Shown here piece by piece: positions 1-7,026 of a DNA stretch of 64,000 nt (within the stretch, counting starts at the first letter, position 1; each line of letters starts with the position of its first letter). A model generated the notes under the pieces. It made no database searches. It worked only from the letters and a program-made list of their open reading frames with translations, and was not told where the DNA came from. The translations under genes and the position numbers were made by a program. Origin of the DNA: Bacteroidales bacterium (lineage in GTDB: Bacteria; Bacteroidota; Bacteroidia; Bacteroidales; UBA932); the NCBI GenBank assembly GCA_015060455.1, contig SUYM01000006.1, positions 42,793-106,792 of the forward strand, read 5' to 3'.

Positions 1-191
1 CGGTCTTGAAAGGTACTACCCGCTCTGACCTTACCACAGTCTATGTCTTGGTGGCTATTCCAGACTTCGGCCATATTGTCGCCACCCCAGAAACGGATGT
101 CCGCCTGAGGGTCTTCTGCGTATATTCCTTTCATAAGGTTGGAGCCGTGGAGGTCTCCGGATGCTTCTCCTGCTATGATGTAGTATTTCAT
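1..191 (-). CDS. lpxB: Lipid-A-disaccharide synthase, N-terminal part (cut by window edge)
   Basis: Reading leftward from an ATG at 191 gives 63 codons beginning MKYYIIAGEASGDLHGSNLM. This is the characteristic N-terminus of LpxB, the GT19 glycosyltransferase that joins UDP-2,3-diacylglucosamine to lipid X in lipid A synthesis at the inner membrane; the GEASGD motif is the family signature. The gene runs off the left edge, so the rest of the enzyme is not visible. It lies about 100 nt downstream of surE on the same strand, and surE-lpxB adjacency is common in Bacteroidetes, so co-transcription is likely. The start is clear because a stop-rich repeat lies directly upstream. Confidence 0.9.
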   Translation of the reverse strand, partial: MKYYIIAGEASGDLHGSNLMKGIYAEDPQADIRFWGGDNMAEVWNSHQDIDCGKVRAGSTFQD

Positions 192-282
192 TATCTTTGT
201 TTTGGATTCCCGATCAGGTCGGGAATGACGATTGTTGTGATTGTCAATAATTTCCTGTAATCCTGAGCGTCAGGCCTCCCTT

Positions 283-309
283 GTCATCCTGAGCGTCAGC
301 GAAGGATCT
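283..309. repeat. Dispersed short repeat (GTCATCCTGAGCG...GGATCT type)
   Basis: One copy of the short intergenic repeat family that recurs across the window. This copy overlaps the last codons of surE and supplies its TGA stop. A partial copy of similar sequence lies just before it (about 258-275). Confidence 0.7.
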
Positions 310-1114
310 GTTTCAGCCTTTCCGTCTCCTGATAATCCGTGCAGTCCAGGTTATGTGCCACTACGCTGATATAGCCCTCTGCCAGGAGTCTGTGGTCCGC
401 ATTCTCCGGATTGCGAGGGTCATCGGAGAAATCTCCTACCATCATATACAGCTCTTCTCCCTCTTCGAGTACAGGATTGGAACTCTGACCGAGCAGTTCC
501 GGAGTGATACCGTATTTGGCATAATGACTCAGGTCCCACTCCTTGAATTCGCGCACCCACCTTCCTTTGCCTTGCACACCGACCTTTACACCTTTGATCT
601 GCTCAGAAGGTATGTTCGGGAAATTTACATTGTAGTATAGCCCGTACTTCTTCGGATAGTCTGCCATCAAGGTCTTGAAAATGTCTGCAAAATGCTCTTT
701 TACACTGCTGAAATCAGCATCCGGGTGGAGTGTGTCCAGTGATACTCCTATGGATGGGATGCCATTAAGAGCGCCCTCCATTGCGGCTCCGAGTGTGCCG
801 GAATAGCATGAAGCGGTGGCTGCATTGGAGCCGTGATTGATACCCGAAACGACGACGTCTGGGAAATTGTCCGGAAACATAGTGTTGAGACCGAATTTGA
901 CGCAGCTTGCCGGAGTCGCATCCACGTAGTGCCAGCCGTTTCCCAGATCCTTATGTGCAATCTGCTTGAAGCCGAGTGATACGGCCATTGACATGCCTGA
1001 CTGGTGATGTTTCGGTGCTATTACAGTCACCTGTCCGAATTGTTTCATTATTTCAGCAAGCACCTTGATGCCTTTTGCCTGATAGCCGTCGTCGTTGGTT
1101 ATGAGTATGCGCAT
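296..1114 (-). CDS. surE: 5'/3'-nucleotidase SurE
   Basis: Predicted 272-aa SurE, a metal-dependent phosphatase acting on nucleoside monophosphates, usually cytoplasmic. The start is placed at the ATG at 1114, giving MRILITNDDGYQAKG, because the NDDG metal-binding motif must lie at the extreme N-terminus; a longer reading from 1159 adds 15 residues without family similarity. Further SurE signatures are SGINHGSNAA near the middle, followed by YSGTLGAAMEG. Length is normal for the family (about 250-270). It is followed on the same strand by lpxB. A CAAATATA (TATATTTG on the coding strand) at 1134-1141 is a plausible -7 promoter element, though no good -33 box is evident. Confidence 0.95.
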   Translation of the reverse strand: MRILITNDDGYQAKGIKVLAEIMKQFGQVTVIAPKHHQSGMSMAVSLGFKQIAHKDLGNGWHYVDATPASCVKFGLNTMFPDNFPDVVVSGINHGSNAATASCYSGTLGAAMEGALNGIPSIGVSLDTLHPDADFSSVKEHFADIFKTLMADYPKKYGLYYNVNFPNIPSEQIKGVKVGVQGKGRWVREFKEWDLSHYAKYGITPELLGQSSNPVLEEGEELYMMVGDFSDDPRNPENADHRLLAEGYISVVAHNLDCTDYQETERLKQILR

Positions 1115-1184
1115 ATGATATGTTGTTACACTGCAAATATAGTCAATCTTCGACAACATACCTTGTCAGACATACATCATTTTT

Positions 1185-1219
1185 GTGCACGGTGGTCAAA
1201 TGTGCCGACCACCGTACAC
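1185..1219. repeat. Palindromic hairpin, GTGCACGGTGGTC type (copy 1)
   Basis: Arms GTGCACGGTGGTC (1185-1197) and GACCACCGTACAC (1207-1219) pair with one mismatch around a short loop. Related hairpins are found at 1680-1714 and 20640-20674 with different loops, so this is a repeated palindrome and not a unique terminator. It has no T-run. Confidence 0.75.
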
Positions 1220-1264
1220 AGCAATGTGCCACAGAGGGCTCAGAATGCAGATTGATGTGCATAG

Positions 1265-1679
1265 AATGATTATCCGTTATCAGTGCAGTAAAACAGGCTC
1301 CACTATCCCTGTGCGCTACATCGAAGGAACATTATCTGCACCTTTAACGCCAAATACATCCGTCCCGAAATACTGTCTCCTGCCGGCGGCTGACACACAC
1401 GCAAAAAACACTGCCGACTAACCAACACTATGAGAGGCCTGTAACATCTCAGGTCTCCGCTAAAACTGCCGACCAGCCAACACTAAGAGAGGCCTGCAAC
1501 ATCTCTGGTCTCCGCACAACACTCCCCGCCGTACAACCGTGACAAAAAATCGGCGAAAATTGTAACGAAGGTCCTCAAAACCGGCATTTCAGCCTCGAAA
1601 ACAGGACGACCGTGACAAAACCAGGCAGATTTTTGTCACGGTCGTTCAAAAATCACTGCACCGTTTGCGGATAATCATT
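1265..1679. mobile_element. MITE-like non-coding element A (415 bp, 12-bp perfect terminal inverted repeats)
   Basis: The ends are AATGATTATCCG (1265-1276) and its exact reverse complement CGGATAATCATT (1668-1679). The interior has no credible gene. The reverse complement of its right two thirds aligns closely with 45474-45803, sharing the CCGTGACAAAA/TTTTGTCACGG stem-loop, the phrase GACCTTCGT-ACA, and a GCGGAGACC...CAGGCCTC block. Element A carries that last block twice as a 55-bp tandem repeat (1410-1460 and 1465-1515). It fills most of the roughly 600-bp gap between surE and the GH16 gene. No transposase is encoded, so it could be a non-autonomous element or a large extragenic palindromic repeat. 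Confidence 0.65.
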
Positions 1680-1714
1680 GTGCACAGTGGTAAGTGAAAA
1701 TGACCACCGTGCAC
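1680..1714. repeat. Palindromic hairpin, GTGCACGGTGGTC type (copy 2)
   Basis: Arms GTGCACAGTGGT (1680-1691) and ACCACCGTGCAC (1703-1714) match in 11 of 12 positions. It abuts the right end of element A and lies 7 nt beyond the GH16 stop codon, so it may also act as a 3' processing or termination structure for the PUL transcript. Confidence 0.7.
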
Positions 1715-1720
1715 GGATAC

Positions 1721-2794
1721 TTATTGCTGATAGACCCTTATCCAGTCGATTTCCATGATGGCAGGCAGGTTCGCATCATCCATAGGCCCAGCCCAGGTAC
1801 CTTCATCGCCGAGTCCCATGTTCAGGATCAGGTAGTATGCGGAGCCGGGACCGTATGGCCATTGTTTCTTTTCCGCCTCATCCGGAAGGTTCATGTTGCT
1901 GTATGAGAAGGTCTCCTTTCCATCGACATAGAAGGTGAGTTTGTCAGGAGTCCAATCCACTGCATATACGACCCAGTCCGCATAGTTGCAAGGTGTCTGT
2001 GCTGTCGTGTTTTCATCGAAGCCCAGGTTGTTGCGGTAATGGGTGTGTATCGTCTGGTGGATATGAGGTTCCTGTCTTACGTGTTCCATGATGTCGATTT
2101 CACCGCATGCAGGCCAGCCTTCATAGAGAGGGGTCTGAGGCATCATCCAGATTGCCGGGAAGGCTCCGTCCGGATGTCTTGTGAGTTTTGCCCTGCATTC
2201 CACTCTTCCGAAGGAGAAACTGAATTTGTCCTTGCTCTGGATGCCTCCTGCAAGATATTGTCCGTTCTTTTTCTCACCAACAAGCACGAGATTGCCGTCC
2301 TTGACGTATGCCTGGTCGTAACTTTCTGACATCTGGTTGCACCAGTCCGGGTTGCCTTTCGGGCAGAGAGACCATTTGCTCTGGTCAGGAGTCCCGTCTA
2401 TGTCAAATTCGTCCGCAAAGATGAGTCCTTGCTCGTCAGCCGGTCTGAGTGCGGTAAATTCCACCTTATAGACAGTTTCGGCACCGTCTGATGTTACTGT
2501 AAAATATTGACTTTCACTCCATTTCCAGTCCGATGACTTAGGGTCGGGACTGATGGTTGCACCTGATGCGATGGTATAGTTGACATCGGTTATCGAGTTG
2601 AGATACTCCACGGCACCGATTGTGGCGACGCGGGTGTCCTGGTCTATGGCTGCATGATACCATGAGCCGCCTGATCTGACTGCAAGTGCTGAAAGAGGGT
2701 AGTTCCTGCTGTCGGTCTGCGCTTCTGCCTTGTCGCATGAAAGTGATGAGCAGATGCAGATGAATAATGTGATGAGTGTGTGTATGTGTTTCAT
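1721..2794 (-). CDS. GH16 family beta-glucanase lipoprotein
   Basis: 357-aa predicted secreted glycoside hydrolase of family 16 (endo-beta-1,3 or mixed-linkage glucanase, or a related specificity). The N-terminus is a lipoprotein signal with the lipidated Cys at about residue 20 (SSLSC). Residues ~30-115 look like an Ig-like (DUF5018-type) domain, and ~120-357 form the GH16 jelly roll. The catalytic motif GEIDIMEHV gives E232 as nucleophile, D234, and E237 as acid/base. The FPAIWMMP and IDWIRVYQ segments are typical of laminarinase-like GH16. It is the last gene of a seven-gene minus-strand PUL and is probably anchored at the cell surface to cut the glucan before SusCD import. The exact linkage specificity cannot be read from sequence. 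Confidence 0.88.
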   Translation of the reverse strand: MKHIHTLITLFICICSSLSCDKAEAQTDSRNYPLSALAVRSGGSWYHAAIDQDTRVATIGAVEYLNSITDVNYTIASGATISPDPKSSDWKWSESQYFTVTSDGAETVYKVEFTALRPADEQGLIFADEFDIDGTPDQSKWSLCPKGNPDWCNQMSESYDQAYVKDGNLVLVGEKKNGQYLAGGIQSKDKFSFSFGRVECRAKLTRHPDGAFPAIWMMPQTPLYEGWPACGEIDIMEHVRQEPHIHQTIHTHYRNNLGFDENTTAQTPCNYADWVVYAVDWTPDKLTFYVDGKETFSYSNMNLPDEAEKKQWPYGPGSAYYLILNMGLGDEGTWAGPMDDANLPAIMEIDWIRVYQQ

Positions 2795-2810
2795 GTTGTT
2801 TGGTTTTATC

Positions 2811-2836
2811 AGATCCCTCGTCAGGCTCGGGATGAC
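2811..2836. repeat. Dispersed short repeat copy
   Basis: An AGATCCCTCGTCAGGCTCGG-type unit ending GATGAC sits between the 500-aa BACON lipoprotein stop (2839) and the GH16 start (2794). It is the reverse orientation of the GTCAT...GGATCT family. Confidence 0.6.
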
Positions 2837-2838
2837 AT

Positions 2839-4341
2839 TTAGTCACCCCAGACGATAGGTGAGGTGTATTCCCATTTTTCAAGTGTTGCAGAGCCGCTGA
2901 AAGCCCATATTTTGAAATAGCCGGTGCCGATTGTGTCTGAATATAGAGCCTTCCATGTGTCGGTCACTCCGTCCTTGTCTGCTATTCCGTCGCTTGTGGC
3001 AAAAGCGATCCGCTTGTCATTGAGCCACCACTCCGAATATATCCATGTGTTTCCGGAAGCATCCGGCTCTGACTCCTTTATATCCATTGCTATCTTCACC
3101 TGCTTGGTGTTATCGAAACCTACAAGAAGATTTTTCTGCCATTTGTTCACATCGTTGCAGTATGGCATGCAACTGAGTTCAGTCTTCATCGGAGCATAGG
3201 AGGTATTGAGCCAGAATCGCAGTTCCGCAAAGGATTTTCCGTCCCTCTGCCAGAAGAAATACAGATAGATGCAGTCTGAGGCAGTGAAAGGGGAGAGATA
3301 GAAGGTGTATTTTCCCGCAGGAATACCGTCTTCCGACCTGAGTCCGTCCGCATCAAGGACTTTACCGTCATTTGTCTGGGTGCGGTTTGCGTCAGGGCTT
3401 GCCTGCTTGAACCGTATTGTCTTTGTCAGAGAGAAGCCTCCTTCCTCCACAGGTACTGTGCTCAGGACAAGCGTTCCTTCCCTGACAGCAGACCCGCCGC
3501 CTTCTGCATATTCCGAGACATCGATTACAAGATCGCCGGTTCCCTCATACTCATTTCCTCCGGAGATTTCATACCAGGTCTCTTCCTCCGGACGGTTTTT
3601 CGATACCCTCCATGTCACATTTGACTCCACCGGTATCCTTAATTGAGCGGCCTCATGATAAAGTACATGGTAACTGCTGTTCTCCGGAAGGGCAGGAGAG
3701 AGTATCACACCGATCTGAGTGACAGGAATCATGTGCATCAGACTACCGTTCCTGTCATAAAGTGCCACCTGTGCAGTCCTCTGCTCGCCGGTATTTTCGG
3801 CTGCCTCCATAACGACGTCATTCTCTCCATTGGAGGTCGCTCCTGAAAGAATTGTAAGCCAGTCGTTTCCTTCAATTATCTCTGCCGACCAGTCCTGATT
3901 GGACTGAACTTTCAGAGATATTGATTCTCCGTCCATCTCTATCGGCTGAGGTTCATCGAAGTCAAGAAATGCAGTACCTTTCTGGGTCAGCAGGAATTCC
4001 TTTCCTGTCCAATAGTCGCTCTTTACCACGATGGTGTCCTGCCTGTCGTCCAGGGACGTATTAGGCTCACATGTGATGGTGACGGTATATATCTCACCGG
4101 GATCTCCCTTGTCCGGGGTGATGGAATACCAGGATTCGCTGTTCTTGCCGAAAACCTCCCAAGGATCCGTGGATTTGACACGGATAGTCACAGTCTCTGT
4201 TCCGTCCTTGTCTATCAGATATGAATCCTGAGGGACATCATATCTCAGGTCCACCCATTTATGTGGGGAAGGGTCTTCCTTGGTGCATGCCGCGCAGGCA
4301 AGAGCGGCAATCATCAATGTCAGTATATATCTCGTTTTCAT
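2839..4341 (-). CDS. Surface lipoprotein with three BACON-like domains (putative glycan-binding protein)
   Basis: 500 aa, starting with a lipoprotein signal (lipobox near ALACAAC, Cys ~19). Three successive beta-sandwich repeats of BACON type follow at roughly residues 40-120, 122-210 and 211-313, each ending in the typical V-T-Q-x-G or F-K-Q-A strand. Residues ~320-500 form a separate C-terminal domain rich in Trp and Tyr (YFFWQRDGKSFAELRFW, WIYSEWWLNDKRI) that could bind glycan. Its position directly after susD and before GH16 fits a surface glycan-binding protein (SusE/F-like role). Its start overlaps the stop of the preceding gene by 4 nt, implying translational coupling. The ligand is inferred only from the neighbouring GH16. 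Confidence 0.75.
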   Translation of the reverse strand: MKTRYILTLMIAALACAACTKEDPSPHKWVDLRYDVPQDSYLIDKDGTETVTIRVKSTDPWEVFGKNSESWYSITPDKGDPGEIYTVTITCEPNTSLDDRQDTIVVKSDYWTGKEFLLTQKGTAFLDFDEPQPIEMDGESISLKVQSNQDWSAEIIEGNDWLTILSGATSNGENDVVMEAAENTGEQRTAQVALYDRNGSLMHMIPVTQIGVILSPALPENSSYHVLYHEAAQLRIPVESNVTWRVSKNRPEEETWYEISGGNEYEGTGDLVIDVSEYAEGGGSAVREGTLVLSTVPVEEGGFSLTKTIRFKQASPDANRTQTNDGKVLDADGLRSEDGIPAGKYTFYLSPFTASDCIYLYFFWQRDGKSFAELRFWLNTSYAPMKTELSCMPYCNDVNKWQKNLLVGFDNTKQVKIAMDIKESEPDASGNTWIYSEWWLNDKRIAFATSDGIADKDGVTDTWKALYSDTIGTGYFKIWAFSGSATLEKWEYTSPIVWGD

Positions 4342-5294
4342 GACTCTTCGCTTGTGTAGGTTATACTCTTGATTGTGCAGTAGTCTCCTTCTGCCGGATC
4401 GGCGCCGGTTTCAATACTGAACACGCAGCCTTCCTCCCCGTTTGCAAAGGCATCTGTGCGGCCTGACTGTGTACCGTAGAGTTCGCCATTTATATACAGG
4501 CTGATATCGAGCAGACCTTCTGCCGTGATTGAATCCGATACGACGAACTCAAGTCTGCGGATTGCATTCACCTCGTCAAAGGTGTAGGTCTTCTTGATAG
4601 GAGATATCCATGAGAATGCACCTGCGCATCTGAACCAGTATGTGTAGTCTCCTTCTATATGGAACTTGAAGTTTGCATCTGTCGTGGTGCCGACGAATAC
4701 AAAGCCTAAGTTGCAGATGGAAGTCATCTTCATCTCGTCAAATTCGATGACAAAGCGTCCCTTCTTGACTGTATAGTCAGTACGGAGGATCTCACCCTTG
4801 GTAAAGTATATCTTGGTATATCCTGTGCTCGGAACCACAAGATATGAGGCACCTTCGCTGAAGGTCACATCCAGTCCGTTATCAGGGGTGTCAGGATCGT
4901 CGATTACCTGAGGTTCAGGCTCAGTCATTCCTGCCTGTGCTATGCTTATTGTCTTGACGACTCCCAGTTCTTCTGCACTCACCGTCAGAGTTGCTGTTCG
5001 TGGTTCGGTGGACTGGTTGTCCTCTGTATTGATGATTATTTCACTGACCAATGAACTTGATGCGCTCATTGCAGGGGTAGGGATACACCACTGGCTGTCT
5101 GTTTCGATGGTCCATGGGGTGTTTGCGCTTATGTTGAACACTATCCTGCTTGGGGAAGCAGCGAGGACTGAGTATTCGTTCAGAGCATCGGTCCTTACAG
5201 TCGGAGGCAGGTCCGCCTGTGAGTCGATGTGGTATTCCTGGCAGGCTGAGAGAAGTCCTGCGGCTATCATTATATATGTGTAAATTCGTTTCAT
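4338..5294 (-). CDS. BACON-domain lipoprotein of the PUL
   Basis: 318 aa with a lipoprotein signal (GLLSAC, Cys ~18). One BACON-like domain spans about residues 35-122 (contains NISANTPWTI and ends ISIAQAG), followed by a Pro/Glu-rich linker and a ~180-residue C-terminal domain of unknown family. That region has several aromatic residues (DYTYWFRCAGAFSWISP) and parallels the C-terminal half of the next protein. It is likely a second surface glycan-binding lipoprotein of this PUL. The 3' end overlaps the next gene by 4 nt. The exact binding function is unproven. Confidence 0.7.
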   Translation of the reverse strand: MKRIYTYIMIAAGLLSACQEYHIDSQADLPPTVRTDALNEYSVLAASPSRIVFNISANTPWTIETDSQWCIPTPAMSASSSLVSEIIINTEDNQSTEPRTATLTVSAEELGVVKTISIAQAGMTEPEPQVIDDPDTPDNGLDVTFSEGASYLVVPSTGYTKIYFTKGEILRTDYTVKKGRFVIEFDEMKMTSICNLGFVFVGTTTDANFKFHIEGDYTYWFRCAGAFSWISPIKKTYTFDEVNAIRRLEFVVSDSITAEGLLDISLYINGELYGTQSGRTDAFANGEEGCVFSIETGADPAEGDYCTIKSITYTSEES

Positions 5295-5310
5295 GATGTT
5301 TTTGTCTGTT

Positions 5311-5335
5311 GGATCTTCACTTCGTTCAGGATGAC
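5311..5335. repeat. Dispersed short repeat copy
   Basis: GGATCTTCACTTCGTTCAGG followed by ATGAC lies between susD and the 318-aa lipoprotein gene. The repeat touches the susD stop codon. Confidence 0.6.
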
Positions 5336-7014
5336 TACCATCCGATATTCTGAGGATAAAGATTGTTGTTCTTATGGAGTTCGGCCTGAGGAATAGGGTA
5401 GAGGTTCATCCTGTCCGTCCACGTCCTTGTCTGGGAGATCTGACGATAGAAATTCATCTTTCCGTCTGCCCCCTTCACAATCTTGACTCCGACGAGTTCC
5501 CTCTGAGTCCGGTCGCCGATCTTCCATCTGCGCACATCCCAGAATCTGTGGTCCTCGAATGCAAACTCCACTCTCCATTCATTCTGTAACCTTTCAATAA
5601 ACTCCTCATAGCCGCAGGTCGGAACAGGCGGCATCCCTGCATTTGTCCTGACCTGGTTCAGAGCCCACAGCGCCGAATAAGGGAATTCGGAGTCAGTGTG
5701 GTTCATGTCATGAGAAAATGCGTTTGCCATGGATTCCGCATAAGTCAGCAGAGTTTCAGCATATCTATATACTATCCAATGGTGCTTGTTTGTGACTATG
5801 TTGTTCGGAGTGAAATTGGTTGACTCCTGGATATATCTGCGAAGGAAATATCCTGTCGGAGAACCTCCTGCTGTCACCTGGGCATCATCTGCTCCACCCT
5901 CAAAACTTTCGATTACACTGCCCTTGAACTCCATGCCGTCTGCAAGCACGGTCCTGTAAAAACGAGGGTCACGTCCTGCGTATGGTTTTGAGGCATCAAA
6001 AGCAGGGTCGTCGCTTGTCCAGCCGTCATCGGTCAATGTCACCTTATATCCTCCGGCAGTCTCGAATGCATCTACGAGGTTCTGAGACGGGAACACTGCT
6101 GTGGCTCCTGTGCGCGTACCTTCCGTGAAGCGGATCGGGAAATTGTTCTGCTCGAAAGTACGGGATGCGTCGCCTATCACGACCATCACCACCTCACCTG
6201 AGGAGAGATTGTTGGCACAGTCGTTCTTGTCGAGGGAGTATATCCCGTCGTCTATCAGGTCAAGAGCCGCAGTGGCCGACCTTTTCCATGCCTGAACGTC
6301 TGCCGAGGTATTGTGAAGCGGACTTGCAGCATATAGGAGGACCTTGGATTTGAGCGCTTTGGCAAAGCCCATCGTCATGCGTCCTATCTGGTTGTCAGGC
6401 TGTCCGACGTAAGTCTGGGGAAGATATTTTGCACAGGTGTCGCATTCTTCGACTATAAACTCCACCACATCCTCAAAGGCTGTCTTGCCTATGCTGTTGG
6501 CCTGATGGGCATCGAGAACCTCCAGCGGCATGGCGATGTCGCCGTATCTTCTTGCCAGTTCGAAGAAATAATATGCTCTGAGCATTCTTGCCTCGTATGG
6601 GAAGAAGGCGAGTTTCTTCATCCAGTTCTCGTATGAACCATTATGCTCATAACGGGACAGATCCACATTTCTGACCTCCTCGATGAAGCCGTTTGCCGCG
6701 CGTATTCCCTTATATAACGACCATGAATCATCTACTGTGTTTACAGCCGACCATGAACCGTTGGTGATGCTCTGATATGCAGTTGCTGCATTGCCGTGCT
6801 GGGCGTCGTCGCTTGCACAGTCCCTCAATGTCGTGGCTGTAAGTTCGTTCGGCATATATGAATATACATTGTTGAGCATCTGCTCGACGCTGTTGTAGTA
6901 TTTATACATGTTCTCCTTGCTCTTGAGGCCCGTGGTCTCGTCAAAGTCGAGGAAACTGCATGAAGTCAGCAGGGCTGAGAGCATGATTGCGAATATGTTG
7001 TATATATATTTCAT
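5335..7014 (-). CDS. SusD/RagB-family glycan-binding lipoprotein (second pair)
   Basis: 559-aa SusD homologue, the surface lid that binds oligosaccharide and opens and closes over its SusC partner. The lipobox is LLTSC (Cys ~19). N-terminal SusD-like features include YSYMPNELTA and the helical TPR-like segment FPYEARMLRAYYFFELARRYGDIAMPLEVL, a strong RagB/SusD signature (the length of the copied motif is shown only in part by its core RAYYFFELARRYGD). The C-terminal half carries NEWRVEFAFEDHRFWDVRRW and ends LYPQNIGW, typical of the family. It lies 12 nt downstream of its SusC partner, with which it is surely co-expressed. Confidence 0.93.
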   Translation of the reverse strand: MKYIYNIFAIMLSALLTSCSFLDFDETTGLKSKENMYKYYNSVEQMLNNVYSYMPNELTATTLRDCASDDAQHGNAATAYQSITNGSWSAVNTVDDSWSLYKGIRAANGFIEEVRNVDLSRYEHNGSYENWMKKLAFFPYEARMLRAYYFFELARRYGDIAMPLEVLDAHQANSIGKTAFEDVVEFIVEECDTCAKYLPQTYVGQPDNQIGRMTMGFAKALKSKVLLYAASPLHNTSADVQAWKRSATAALDLIDDGIYSLDKNDCANNLSSGEVVMVVIGDASRTFEQNNFPIRFTEGTRTGATAVFPSQNLVDAFETAGGYKVTLTDDGWTSDDPAFDASKPYAGRDPRFYRTVLADGMEFKGSVIESFEGGADDAQVTAGGSPTGYFLRRYIQESTNFTPNNIVTNKHHWIVYRYAETLLTYAESMANAFSHDMNHTDSEFPYSALWALNQVRTNAGMPPVPTCGYEEFIERLQNEWRVEFAFEDHRFWDVRRWKIGDRTQRELVGVKIVKGADGKMNFYRQISQTRTWTDRMNLYPIPQAELHKNNNLYPQNIGW

Positions 7015-7026
7015 GTTTCCTGCAAA

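Noticed and set aside
1380..1520. Short CRISPR-like array in the surE-GH16 gap
   Set aside because: Only two 55-bp units with nearly no spacer and no cas genes; this is a tandem duplication inside element A.
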